Shown here: positions 36,295-45,085 of the stretch, in pieces
Layout: every line of letters begins with the position of its first letter
How positions within the stretch are numbered: the first letter of the stretch is position 1
Assembly (NCBI RefSeq): GCF_034555965.1
Contig: NZ_JAYDCK010000003.1
Span: 2,542,001-2,606,000, forward strand
Length of the DNA stretch: 64,000 bases
From: Aquicoccus sp. G2-2
GTDB taxonomy: Bacteria; Pseudomonadota; Alphaproteobacteria; Rhodobacterales; Rhodobacteraceae
Direction of reading: 5' to 3'
Made by a program: the position numbers and the translations under genes
The notes under the pieces: generated by a model
What the model saw: the letters and a program-made list of their open reading frames with translations, nothing else
The model's database searches: none
Told to the model about the DNA's origin: nothing

Positions 36295-37494
36295 ATGCAC
36301 GCCATCGCCGACACCACCGCCCTCGTCTCGGACAACATCATCACCGCCGATCAGGCGCGCGAAATCGAAGGCCGCTCGCGGCAGGCGATGGTCACACTGG
36401 CGGTCAACACGATCCTCAGCTTCGGCATCTTCGCGGCCACCGCCGGGTTGATCTTCTGGCTTGCCAATGCGCTTGCCGTGGCGATTTTCGGGCTGGTGAT
36501 GCTCGCCATCGGCATGGCGATCCTGCTCAGAACCGGCATGCTTTACCGGATGTTCGGCAATGCCGCAGCATTGATCGGGGCCGGCATGTTGATTGGTGGC
36601 GCTGCCATAGAATTGCTCGACAAGCACGAGGCCATCGCCGGGCAAGTCATGACATTCGGCGGTCTGGCGCTGACGGCGGTGTTCCTGATCGCTTTTCAAA
36701 AGGCGCGCGGCCATGCCGGGTTCGTCATCGGCGCGATCCTTCTGATGGCCTTCGCCTTTCATGTCGCCGGGCTCGGGTTCTGGCTGGAACAGCTTGACGT
36801 GTCCGGCTGGGGCAAATCTCTGTTCTTCGCCTATACCGCCGCCGGTCTGGCATTGCTCGGCTGGCTCACCGATGTGCGGCTTGTCACCGCGCTGGCCATC
36901 GTGCCCTTCGCGCAACTTCTCGATACCGGCACCGGCTATTTCCATGCCGCCTATGTGTTCTACTCACCCGAATCCGCGCTTTCGATCCTGCAAATGACGG
37001 TGCTGATGGTGATCTGCCTGCTGATCGTGCGCCACCGCCCCGAACGGATCGGCCGCCATGCCCGCATTCTCGCCATCCTCACCTTCGTCGTCGCCAACCT
37101 CTGCGCGCTGGTTGGCTCGCTCTGGGGGGATTACGTTGGGGAATCGCTCTGGGGGCCAGCCTATAGCGATTTCACCGGCGATGACCGCTGGGACCAATAT
37201 CGCGCCGCGCAGACGGCCTTCCACGACGGCGCGCTCTACATTTCCGCCGCTGCTTTCTCGATCTTCTGGGCCGTGGCGCTGGCGGTGATGATCGTCTATG
37301 CCGCATGGCGCGCCCATCGCGGGCTTTTCAACACCGCCCTCACCTTCGCCGCGATCCATGCCTATACCCAGTTCTTCGAAAGCTTCGGAGATGAGCCTTT
37401 CGCCTATGTCGTCGGCGGTCTGGCCGCCATCCCGCTGGCCTGGGGGATCTGGCGGGCCGATAGCTGGCTCACTGCGCAGCAGGCCACAGCTTGA
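36295..37494 (+). CDS. DUF2157-like polytopic membrane protein
   Basis: 399 residues from ATG 36295, AAGGAG eight bases upstream. A short cytoplasmic N-terminus (IITADQAREIEGRSRQ) is followed by about ten or eleven membrane segments, resembling DUF2157-type proteins that begin with a regulatory helix before the membrane domain. An acidic/aromatic loop (WGDYVGESLWGPAYSDFTGD) interrupts the later segments. It is 14 bases before the mscS gene. Function unknown. Confidence 0.75.
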   Translation: MHAIADTTALVSDNIITADQAREIEGRSRQAMVTLAVNTILSFGIFAATAGLIFWLANALAVAIFGLVMLAIGMAILLRTGMLYRMFGNAAALIGAGMLIGGAAIELLDKHEAIAGQVMTFGGLALTAVFLIAFQKARGHAGFVIGAILLMAFAFHVAGLGFWLEQLDVSGWGKSLFFAYTAAGLALLGWLTDVRLVTALAIVPFAQLLDTGTGYFHAAYVFYSPESALSILQMTVLMVICLLIVRHRPERIGRHARILAILTFVVANLCALVGSLWGDYVGESLWGPAYSDFTGDDRWDQYRAAQTAFHDGALYISAAAFSIFWAVALAVMIVYAAWRAHRGLFNTALTFAAIHAYTQFFESFGDEPFAYVVGGLAAIPLAWGIWRADSWLTAQQATA

Positions 37495-37508
37495 CGGAGT
37501 GCGCCTGA

Positions 37509-38843
37509 ATGAACGCTGAATCGGACATCGTGCAAACCGCGCTCGGTTACGCGAACAAGGGCTGGGAACTGGCCAAAGACTGGCTGGTCAGCCCCGCCGC
37601 ATGGTCACAACTCGGCCTCTTGATCGTGGCATGGCTGGCGGCTTGGCTGGTCGCCCGCAAACTCCGCCCCGCACTCACCACCCTGATCACCCCGGTCGAG
37701 GCGCAACAGAACATCATCGCCCGCGCCCGGCGTTTCGTGCTGCTGTTCGCGCCACTTTTGCTGCCACTCTTGGCTTATGCCTTCACCGGGCTGGGTGAAT
37801 CCGTCACCCGCTCGCTGTTCGGCTCTGGTGCTGTGATCGCCTTTGGCAAACGATTGTTCCTGTTCGTCGCCGCCCGCGCGCTTGTGCGCGAAATCATCCA
37901 TGATCCGTTTCTCAAAATGCTGGGCCGCACCGTGCTCATCCCGATCATGGCGCTTTACGTGCTGGGCCTGCTGGAGCCGGTCTCGGAGCATCTCACAAAC
38001 ACCGTCGTGCAGCTTGGCAATATCTCGTTCTCCGCCATGGCGCTGGTGCGCGGGCTGATCGCGGGCGCGCTACTGTTTTGGTTTGGCCGCTGGTCCAACG
38101 ATCAATCCACCGCTTTTATCCAGAAACAGCAGGAAATGCGCCCGGCCACCCGCACGCTGGCGCAAAAAGCGGCCGAGATTACCATTTTCGGCATCGCCTT
38201 TCTGCTTTTGATGAACATCATGGGCATCTCGCTCACCTCGCTTGCGGTGCTCGGCGGTGCGATTGGCGTGGGGCTCGGCTTCGGCTTGCAGAAGATCGCT
38301 TCGAACTTTGCCTCCGGCGTCATCCTCCTGCTCGAAGGACAGGCCACCGTGGGCGATTATGTCGAACTTGACGGCGGAGAGGCAGGCACCATCGTCAAGA
38401 TGATGGCCCGCGCCACCATTCTGGAAAGCTTCGATGGCCGCTGGATCGTCGTCCCGAACGAGGATTTCATCACCACCCGCGTGGTAAACTACTCCGACGC
38501 AGGTTCCGCCAACCGTTACGAGGCGCCGTTCTCGGTAAGCTACGACACCGACATCAACCAAGTGCCCGCGCTCATCGAAAAAGCGGTCAGCGCCCTGCCT
38601 TTCGTGCTCAGCGAACCTGACACCCCCGATTGTGAACTGCGCGGCTTTGGCGACTCGGGCGTGGATTTCTGCGTTGAATTCTGGGTAAACGGCATTGACG
38701 ACGGCAAGAACCGCTTCACGCCACAGGTGCTTTTCGCCATCTGGAACGCCCTGAAAGAGCACGACATCGAAATCCCCTATCCGCACCGGGTGGTCGAAAT
38801 CCGCAACGGCGCGGCCACAGGCACCACCCCGGACCAGACATGA
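37509..38843 (+). CDS. Mechanosensitive ion channel MscS family
   Basis: 444 residues. Several N-terminal membrane helices precede the MscS core: pore-lining helix LAVLGGAIGVGLGFGLQKIA, then the beta domain (LLEGQATVGDYVELDGGEAG, WIVVPNEDFITTRVVNY) and a C-terminal alpha/beta domain ending EIPYPHRVVEIRNG. It relieves turgor on osmotic downshift. Its stop overlaps the next start (ATGA). Confidence 0.93.
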   Translation: MNAESDIVQTALGYANKGWELAKDWLVSPAAWSQLGLLIVAWLAAWLVARKLRPALTTLITPVEAQQNIIARARRFVLLFAPLLLPLLAYAFTGLGESVTRSLFGSGAVIAFGKRLFLFVAARALVREIIHDPFLKMLGRTVLIPIMALYVLGLLEPVSEHLTNTVVQLGNISFSAMALVRGLIAGALLFWFGRWSNDQSTAFIQKQQEMRPATRTLAQKAAEITIFGIAFLLLMNIMGISLTSLAVLGGAIGVGLGFGLQKIASNFASGVILLLEGQATVGDYVELDGGEAGTIVKMMARATILESFDGRWIVVPNEDFITTRVVNYSDAGSANRYEAPFSVSYDTDINQVPALIEKAVSALPFVLSEPDTPDCELRGFGDSGVDFCVEFWVNGIDDGKNRFTPQVLFAIWNALKEHDIEIPYPHRVVEIRNGAATGTTPDQT

Positions 38844-39997
38844 GCCTCAAACCCGCGCTTGTCATCGGTGCTGGCCCCGCCGGGCTTATGGCCGCCGAAG
38901 AGCTGGCCCGCGCCGGGTTTTCCGTCACCGTGGCCGAAGCCAAACCATCGCCCGCGCGCAAGCTTCTGATGGCCGGGAAATCCGGCCTCAACCTGACCAA
39001 GGCCGAACCCTTCGCGCCGTTCCTCACCGCCTATGGCGATGCCGCTCCCGCCCTGCGCCCAATGCTCGAAGCCTTCGGCCCGGATCAGGTCCGCACATGG
39101 GCGCAAGAGCTGGGCCAGCCGCTTTTCACCGGCTCCTCGGGGCGCGTCTTTCCCGAGGCCATGAAAGCCTCGCCCCTCCTGCGCGCGTGGCTTGCCCGGC
39201 TGGCAGAACAAGGCGTCGCGCTCAACACCCGCTGGCGCTGGACCGGCGGCACCAGCTTTGAAACCCCTGACGGCAATCAAACCCTCGCACCCTCCGTCAC
39301 CGTGCTCGCCTGCGGCGGCGCAAGCTGGGCGCGGCTTGGCTCCGATGGCGCATGGGCGGCGCATCTCCCGGCCCAAGCCGTTGCGCCGTTTCAGCCCGCC
39401 AATATGGGCTTCACCGTCGCTTGGTCGGCGCACATGACCCGCCATTTCGGCACCCCGGTGAAAAATGTGACCCTCACCGCAGGCGCCCAAAGCGCCAAGG
39501 CCGAATTCATGCTCTCGGCGCGCGGGGTTGAGGGCGGCGGCATCTATGCCGTCTCCCGCGCCATGCGCGCCGGCGCGCCGCTCACCCTCGATTTGCTGCC
39601 CGACCTCTCGCTTGACCAAATCCGCACCCGCCTCGCCGCGGCACCAGCCAAGCAAAGCCTTTCCAACCGCCTGCGCAAGGCGCTGCGCTTGGCCCCGGTC
39701 AAACAAGCCCTGCTGATGGAGTTCGCCCGCCCCCTGCCCCCCGATCTGGCACCGCTGCTCAAGGCGCTGCCGATCGCGCATTCCGGCCCACGCCCGATGG
39801 ATGAAGCGATCTCCACCGCCGGCGGCCTGCGGTTTTCCGCGCTCGACAGCGGATTGATGCTGCGCGCACAGCCCGGCACCTTCGCCGCCGGTGAAATGCT
39901 CGACTGGGAAGCGCCCACCGGCGGCTACCTGCTCACCGCCTGCCTTGCCACCGGCCGCTGGGCCGGGCAACACGCGGCGCAATGGGCGGCGGCCTGA
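38840..39997 (+). CDS. TIGR03862/BaiN-like (HI0933) flavoprotein
   Basis: A 385-residue FAD-binding protein. The dinucleotide fold GAGPAGLMAAEELARAGFSV is followed by KPSPARKLLMAGKSGLNLTK, characteristic of the HI0933/BaiN-like family. A second FAD contact lies near VLACGGASWARLGSDGAW, and the C-terminus has FAAGEMLDWEAPTGGYLLTA. The reaction is unknown. It is coupled to mscS and converges on the MFS gene. Confidence 0.9.
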   Translation: MSLKPALVIGAGPAGLMAAEELARAGFSVTVAEAKPSPARKLLMAGKSGLNLTKAEPFAPFLTAYGDAAPALRPMLEAFGPDQVRTWAQELGQPLFTGSSGRVFPEAMKASPLLRAWLARLAEQGVALNTRWRWTGGTSFETPDGNQTLAPSVTVLACGGASWARLGSDGAWAAHLPAQAVAPFQPANMGFTVAWSAHMTRHFGTPVKNVTLTAGAQSAKAEFMLSARGVEGGGIYAVSRAMRAGAPLTLDLLPDLSLDQIRTRLAAAPAKQSLSNRLRKALRLAPVKQALLMEFARPLPPDLAPLLKALPIAHSGPRPMDEAISTAGGLRFSALDSGLMLRAQPGTFAAGEMLDWEAPTGGYLLTACLATGRWAGQHAAQWAAA

Positions 39998-40008
39998 CAC
40001 ACCGCCCC

Positions 40009-41207
40009 CTATTCCAACGCCACCCGCCGTGCCGCCAGCACCAAGCCTGCCAGCGCCACCAACCCGGCCAGCAGATAGACGCCCAGCACCAGCCGGATCT
40101 CCCCGGTGCCATCTCCGCGCGCGTCGATGCACCCAGCGCGGAGAGCCAAAGCGTCGCCGTGAACACCAACCGCCCGCCAAAGCTTTGCAGCGACAGGTAA
40201 GTCGCCCGGCTCTCGCGGCTCAAAAGCGGCTGTATCCGCGCCAGCATGAACGGCCTTGAAAACGCCGACGGCACCATTCGCAAGAACAAAAAGCCGATCG
40301 CCAGAACGCTCTGCGTCAATGCCAGTACCCCGACCAACGCCACCTGCATCGCCAGCGCCAACAGCATGATCCCGCCAAGCCCCAGCGCCCGGCGCAGCGG
40401 CATCGCAATCGCCGAGGCCAACAAGGACACGCTCATCATGATCGCCGACACCACCCCGCTGACCAACGGCGCCTGCGCCTGCCAGCCCTGCGCCTCCAAC
40501 GCTTGCAAAATGAACGGCTGGCCAAACACGTATGGCACATGGCCGAACACGTAAGACATCAGGCTAAACGCGAACAACCACACCAGAACCGGCTGCCGGA
40601 ATGCCCCGCCAAGCCGCCCCAACCGCGCCAACTCGCCCCCTTGCGGCAGATCGGCGCGCTGCTCCGGCGGTTCCTCAAAGCAAAGCGCAACCGCCAGCAG
40701 CGCCGCAAACGCCACGGCCCCCGCCACAAACGGCAGCACTGGCGCCCAAAGCGCCAGCGCACCGCCCGAAACCGCCGCCAGCGCCAGCGCAACAAAGCCA
40801 AACCGCCAGGCGCGCAATTCCTGCCGCTCGATCTCGGCCTCGCGCCCGGTTGCCGCCAGCGATTCATAAAGCAGCGCACTATCGGTGCCCGACGCAAACG
40901 CCGCCGCCGCCCCCAGCGCGCATTGCGCCAATGCAAAAGCCACAAACCCGCCCCCGGTGACCAGCAACACCGCCCCGCACAACCCGGCACAGGCCGCCGC
41001 CACCAGCGTTTTCTTGCGCCCCCAGCGATCAGACATATAGCCCGACGGCACCTCAAGCACGGTCGTCGCCATGTCATAAATCGCATAAAGCAAAACCGCA
41101 TCCGCCGCCGACAGCTTGGCCTGAAAATAAAGAAACCAGACGCCATGCCAGAACAGCAAGTTCTGAAAGAACCGAAACCACGGATAAAGGGCGATATTGC
41201 GGGTCAG
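40009..41207 (-). CDS. MFS transporter, C-terminal frameshift and unclear start
   Basis: About 399 residues when corrected, with 12 membrane segments. The MFS motif is VPSGYMSDRWGRKKTL. As read, the tail is Trp/Arg-rich nonsense after TRAEMAPG. One extra G in the four-G run (plus-strand C, 40101-40104) gives EIRLVLGVYLLAGLVALAGL and a stop at 40009-40011. The first helix (RNIALYPWFRFFQNLLFWHG) extends upstream of the first accepted start codon (TTG 41159). Only a CTG (41207) precedes it before a stop, so the true start or another lost base is uncertain. Substrate unknown. Confidence 0.75.
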
Positions 41208-41351
41208 TGTGGCGGCCTGTCATTGCAATTGGTGGCCCCGCCGATCAAAGCCGTTTTTGCTCGGGCCGGACAGCGAAAAATCCCCCGGTGGGAAAAATCC
41301 TCCTGCGGCGCGGGCGTCAGCCAGCGCCGCGCCCGCCCGCTTCACCGCCAA

Positions 41352-41387
41352 AAACAAAACGCCCCGCAGCCATCGGCGCGGGGCGTT
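41352..41387 (-). terminator. Rho-independent terminator of trcR
   Basis: A stem ACGCCCCGC with GCGGGGCGT (41359-41386) is followed on the minus strand by TTTTGTTTTT. It lies directly after the TrcR gene, in the space before the MFS gene. Confidence 0.85.
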
Positions 41388-41410
41388 TCCAATCACTCAT
41401 TCACAACCGC

Positions 41411-42178
41411 TCAGTCGGGCTGCTTGTCCTCATCCTCGTCGTCATCATCGGACTCAGGCAAGTTGAAGAAGCTCTCCGCATCACGAATATCGCGGGTATC
41501 TTTCTCTTCGTCATCATCGTTGCCCGACAGCGAAAATGTCTCCAGTCCTTCGATGGCCGTGGGAATCTTCGGATCTGTGCCCATCCCAAGGCTCTGTTCC
41601 GTTGACACCAGCTTGCGGCGCTCGTCATCGCTCATGACCTCGCCATCCTTGGCCTTCTTGGCGGCGGCTTTCTGCACGGCGGCGTCAAGCTCGCTCTGCC
41701 GACACAGGCCAAGCGCCACCGGGTCAATCGGCTGAATATTCGAGATGTTCCAATGTGTCCGCTCGCGAATCGACTGGATCGTCGGCTTCGTCGTGCCCAC
41801 CAGCTTGGAAATCTGCGCATCGGCCAACTCGGGGTGAAACTTGACCAGCCACAGAATCGCCGCCGGGCGGTCCTGCCGCTTGCTAAGTGGCGTATAACGC
41901 GGGCCACGGCGCTTTTCCTCACCAACCGATGCCGGGTTGAACTTCAACTTCAACTTATGCATCGGGTTTTTCTCGGCCTTGGCAATTTCCTCGGCGTCAA
42001 GCTGGCTATTGGCGACTGGGTCGAATCCCTTCACCCCGGCGGCCACATCGCCATCGGCAATGCCCTGTACTTCCAATTCATGCAGCCCGCAGAAATCGGC
42101 AATCTGCTTGAAGCTCATCGTGGTGTTATCCACGAGCCAAACGGCGGTGGCTTTGGCCATGAGCGGTTTGTCTGACAT
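41411..42178 (-). CDS. trcR: Cell-cycle transcriptional regulator TrcR (DUF1013)
   Basis: 255 residues from ATG 42178 with AAGGAG seven bases upstream. The DUF1013 family is confined to alphaproteobacteria. Features: TTMSFKQIADFCGLHELEVQ, then RRGPRYTPLSKRQDRPAAIL and a helix-turn-helix-like segment LADAQISKLVGTTKPTIQSI. The C-terminal 60 residues are very acidic (runs of Asp/Glu). The DNA-binding role is inferred from family naming. It has its own terminator. Confidence 0.88.
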   Translation of the reverse strand: MSDKPLMAKATAVWLVDNTTMSFKQIADFCGLHELEVQGIADGDVAAGVKGFDPVANSQLDAEEIAKAEKNPMHKLKLKFNPASVGEEKRRGPRYTPLSKRQDRPAAILWLVKFHPELADAQISKLVGTTKPTIQSIRERTHWNISNIQPIDPVALGLCRQSELDAAVQKAAAKKAKDGEVMSDDERRKLVSTEQSLGMGTDPKIPTAIEGLETFSLSGNDDDEEKDTRDIRDAESFFNLPESDDDDEDEDKQPD

Positions 42179-42319
42179 CTCAGAACTCCTTCAAATCTCC
42201 TTGCCCCCAACATACAGATCACCCGTGCCCCGGAAAGGGCGGCCCTCGTTCGGGCGGGTTACCGTTGTCGGGGAACTTGCGCGCTATATAGTGCGGGCAG
42301 AACCAGAAGGAAAGAGAGA

Positions 42320-42955
42320 ATGCGGAGCCTGCTTGCAACCCTGTTTGTCGTCATCGCCACACTGGCATCAGCCAAAGGAGAGAAATCCGGCGTGTTCGAT
42401 TACTGGGTGATGTCGCTGTCGTGGTCGCCCAACTGGTGCGCACAGGAAGGCGCCGCGCGCAACTCGCCACAATGTGCGCCCTCTGCGAAGAACGGCTGGG
42501 TGCTGCATGGGTTGTGGCCGCAATACCATCGCGGCTGGCCTTCGTTCTGCCCCACCACACAACCACAGCCATCGCGCACGCAAACCGCGGCCATGGCCGA
42601 TCTCATGGGCACCTCCGGCCTTGCCTGGTATCAGTGGAAAAAGCACGGCACCTGCGCTGGCCTCTCGGCGCGCCAATACTATGCCCTCGCCCGCAAGGCT
42701 TACGGCACCATCATTCGCCCGCCGGTGTTTCGCAAACTGGCCAAACCGGTGCGGCTTCCGGCCTCAGTGGTGGAACAGGCCTTCCTCAAGGCCAACCCCG
42801 GCCTGACGCCGGATATGATTACCGTCACCTGCGCCAATGGCTATATTCAGGAAGCCCGCATCTGCCTGTCAAAATCACTCACCCCGGTGCCCTGCGGGCG
42901 CGATACGGTGCGCGATTGCAAACTGAAAGATGCGCTTTTCGAGCCAACTCACTGA
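42320..42955 (+). CDS. Ribonuclease T2 family protein
   Basis: 211 residues with a signal peptide (LLATLFVVIATLASA). Catalytic CAS I WVLHGLWPQ (His about 63) and CAS II WYQWKKHGTC (His about 109) are both intact, and Cys residues are placed for disulfides. A periplasmic or secreted RNase acting through a 2',3'-cyclic phosphate, possibly for phosphate or nucleoside scavenging. It converges on the H-NS-like gene with only seven bases between. Confidence 0.93.
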   Translation: MRSLLATLFVVIATLASAKGEKSGVFDYWVMSLSWSPNWCAQEGAARNSPQCAPSAKNGWVLHGLWPQYHRGWPSFCPTTQPQPSRTQTAAMADLMGTSGLAWYQWKKHGTCAGLSARQYYALARKAYGTIIRPPVFRKLAKPVRLPASVVEQAFLKANPGLTPDMITVTCANGYIQEARICLSKSLTPVPCGRDTVRDCKLKDALFEPTH

Positions 42956-42962
42956 CACCTGC

Positions 42963-43316
42963 TCAGATCGTCAGATCGTCCAGCGTCTTGCCCGCCTCAA
43001 GCGCCTCAACGACCCATGCAGGCCGCCGCCCGCGCCCGGTCCATTTCTGGGACGGATCTTTCGGGTTGGCATATTTCGGCGCCACTTTGCCGCGCGGTTT
43101 TCCGGGTGCCGCCTCGCCCTTCTGAACAAGCTCCGCCAATTCATCGAGTGAATACCCAAGCTTGCGCGCCTGTGCCTTCAACTCGGCAACCGCTTTCTTC
43201 TTTTCGCGGTCCTCGAATTTGACGATGGCTTTGGCCACTTTCTTCTCAAGCGATTGCAGCTCCGAAAGCGACATTTCGTTAAGCGTTGCCATGCTAATCT
43301 TGTTGGTCTTGGCCAA
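42963..43316 (-). CDS. H-NS-family nucleoid protein
   Basis: 117 residues. The N-terminal coiled-coil oligomerisation part (LSELQSLEKKVAKAIVKFED) is followed by a linker and the DNA-binding motif KWTGRGRRPAWV. The start is TTG 43316: AAAGGAG lies nine bases upstream, whereas ATG 43292 has no ribosome site. H-NS-like proteins silence AT-rich DNA and organise the nucleoid. Monocistronic. Confidence 0.9.
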   Translation of the reverse strand: MAKTNKISMATLNEMSLSELQSLEKKVAKAIVKFEDREKKKAVAELKAQARKLGYSLDELAELVQKGEAAPGKPRGKVAPKYANPKDPSQKWTGRGRRPAWVVEALEAGKTLDDLTI

Positions 43317-43521
43317 AATTCGGCGCTCCTTTCAAATGTTTCAAACTTCTGGTTCCGACCATCATTGAATAAAATACGGCATTCCCGCAATTCCCCTGAC
43401 TGCAGGATTCGGCGCTTTGCGCGCCTTTTTTGTGTCAGCGCGCCCGCATGGCGAAAGTTCGCCCATTTTGAAACGATAAATACGGGAATTCGGCCAAACA
43501 GCGGCCTGAATTCTGCCTCGA

Positions 43522-44496
43522 TCACACCTCCAGAATCGTCGACCCCGTGGTTTTCCGCGCCTCCAGCGCCTCATGCGCGGCCCGCACATCGCTCAATGCG
43601 AATCTCTGGCCAATACTGACGTCCACCGCCCCGCTTTCGACTTTCTCGAAAAGATGCTCTGCCATGGCCTGACAATCCTGTTGTCTGGCGATGAAATTAA
43701 ACACCGATGGCCGGGTGATTTTCAACGATCCCCGGCTGGCCAGTTCGGCCAGTGAAAACGGCGGCACCGGGCCAGAGGTATTGCCAAAGGAAATCATCCA
43801 GCCAAACGGCTTGATCGAATTCAGCGACCCCTGAAACGTATCCGCCCCGACCGCATCCATCACCACATCCACGCCCTCACCGCCGGTCAATTCCCGCAGT
43901 TTTTCTTCGAAGTTCTCGGTCTGGTAATTGATGCAATGCGCCGCACCGTTTTTCACGGCCTGCGCGCATTTTTCATCCGTCCCGGCGGTGCCGATCAATT
44001 CAATCCCTTCCGAGCGCGCCCATTGGCAGGCGATCGAGCCGACACCACCCGCGGCGGCATGAAACAGAACCCGGCTTCCCGGCTTGAACTCGCAAATCCG
44101 GTGGAACAGGTATTCCACCGTCAAGCCCTGCAACATCATCGCCGCCGCCGTATCAAAGCCAATCGCATCGGGCAGCTTCACCACCTGCGCGGCCGGCATC
44201 ACCCGCTTCTCGCAATAAGCCCCCGGCGGGTTGCTGGCATAGGCCGCGCGGTCGCCTTGCCTGAGGTGGCTGACGCCTTCGCCCACCGCCTCGACCACGC
44301 CCGCGCCTTCCATCCCAAGCGCGCGCGGCAACTCCCCCGGATACGCTCCGGTGCGCTGATAAACGTCGATGAAGTTCAGCCCCACCGCCTCATGCGCAAT
44401 CCTGATCTCCCCCGGCCCCGGCTCGCCCACCTCACGGTCCACGATCTGCATCTTCTCCGGCCCGCCGAATTCCTCGATGATTACCGTTTTTGCCAT
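43522..44496 (-). CDS. NADPH:quinone oxidoreductase, zinc-independent MDR family
   Basis: 324 residues. Medium-chain dehydrogenase fold: substrate domain LNFIDVYQRTGAYPGELPRA and NADPH-binding AAAGGVGSIACQWARSEG, with LQGLTVEYLFHRI typical of the Qor type. Zinc-ligand residues are absent, as usual for Qor. It probably reduces quinones or enones by one electron pair. Preceded upstream by repeats A1 and A2. Confidence 0.9.
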   Translation of the reverse strand: MAKTVIIEEFGGPEKMQIVDREVGEPGPGEIRIAHEAVGLNFIDVYQRTGAYPGELPRALGMEGAGVVEAVGEGVSHLRQGDRAAYASNPPGAYCEKRVMPAAQVVKLPDAIGFDTAAAMMLQGLTVEYLFHRICEFKPGSRVLFHAAAGGVGSIACQWARSEGIELIGTAGTDEKCAQAVKNGAAHCINYQTENFEEKLRELTGGEGVDVVMDAVGADTFQGSLNSIKPFGWMISFGNTSGPVPPFSLAELASRGSLKITRPSVFNFIARQQDCQAMAEHLFEKVESGAVDVSIGQRFALSDVRAAHEALEARKTTGSTILEV

Positions 44497-44615
44497 TTCT
44501 CAAGCCTCCTTCTTCGCAGCGCCCCTGCGCCTGATGTTCGCCACACCCTTTGCCCAATCGACCCGATATGCAAGCACCCGCGCGCCAAGGCATCACGCCA
44601 AAACAAGGCACACCC

Positions 44616-44777
44616 GCCGGGCGCGCGCCTGCCCGTGGGGTGGCGCTCCAACACCGGAACGGCGCGCTTTATCCCAGCCACTCGCGCGCATCACCCGACC
44701 GGCGCGCCGACATCAACAAAGCGCCAGCCCGCAGGGACGGGCAGGCGCTCGCCCGGCACCTTCGGTGCTATTCGGGC
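44616..44777 (+). repeat. Structured intergenic repeat, type A, copy A1 (full)
   Basis: 162 bases. Arms GCCGGGCGCGCGCCTGCCCG (44616-44635) and CGGGCAGGCGCTCGCCCGGC (44738-44757) pair over 20 bases with one mismatch. The core has TGGGGTGGCGCTCCAACACC, GCGCTTTATCCC and CAAAGCGCCAGCCC. The tail hairpin has inner GCACC-TTC-GGTGC and outer GCCCG (part of the right arm, 44751-44755) with CGGGC (44773-44777). It lies between two same-strand quinone oxidoreductase genes. Confidence 0.92.
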
Positions 44778-44847
44778 AGGCGCAAAGACCCAGCCCCAGC
44801 ACCGTCACCACCTCTTCAAAAGAACCACCCCAACCCAAAGCACACCC

Positions 44848-45058
44848 GCCGGACGCGCGCCTGCCCGTGGGGTGGCGCTCCAACACCGGAGCAGCGCACT
44901 TTATCCCCGCCACTACCGCGCTTAACCCGACCAGCGCGCTCACCTCACCAAAGCGCCAGCCCGCCGGGACGGACCCGCTCTCGGCAGATTTTCCCAATGG
45001 AAAATCACCTGTCGCGCAACGGGACGCTCGCCCGGCACCTGTCATGTGCTGTTCGGGC
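44848..45058 (+). repeat. Structured intergenic repeat, type A, copy A2 with a 49-base insert
   Basis: It starts with GCCGGACGCGCGCCTGCCCG and has the same core as A1, but is 211 bases long. About 49 extra bases interrupt the right arm and contain a perfect palindrome GATTTTCC-CAAT-GGAAAATC (44987-45006). The tail retains GCAC...GTGC and GCCCG...CGGGC (45030-45058). It is a direct tandem neighbour of A1, 70 bases away. Confidence 0.85.
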
Positions 45059-45085
45059 GGGGGCCAATACCCCGCCGCCCGCCTC

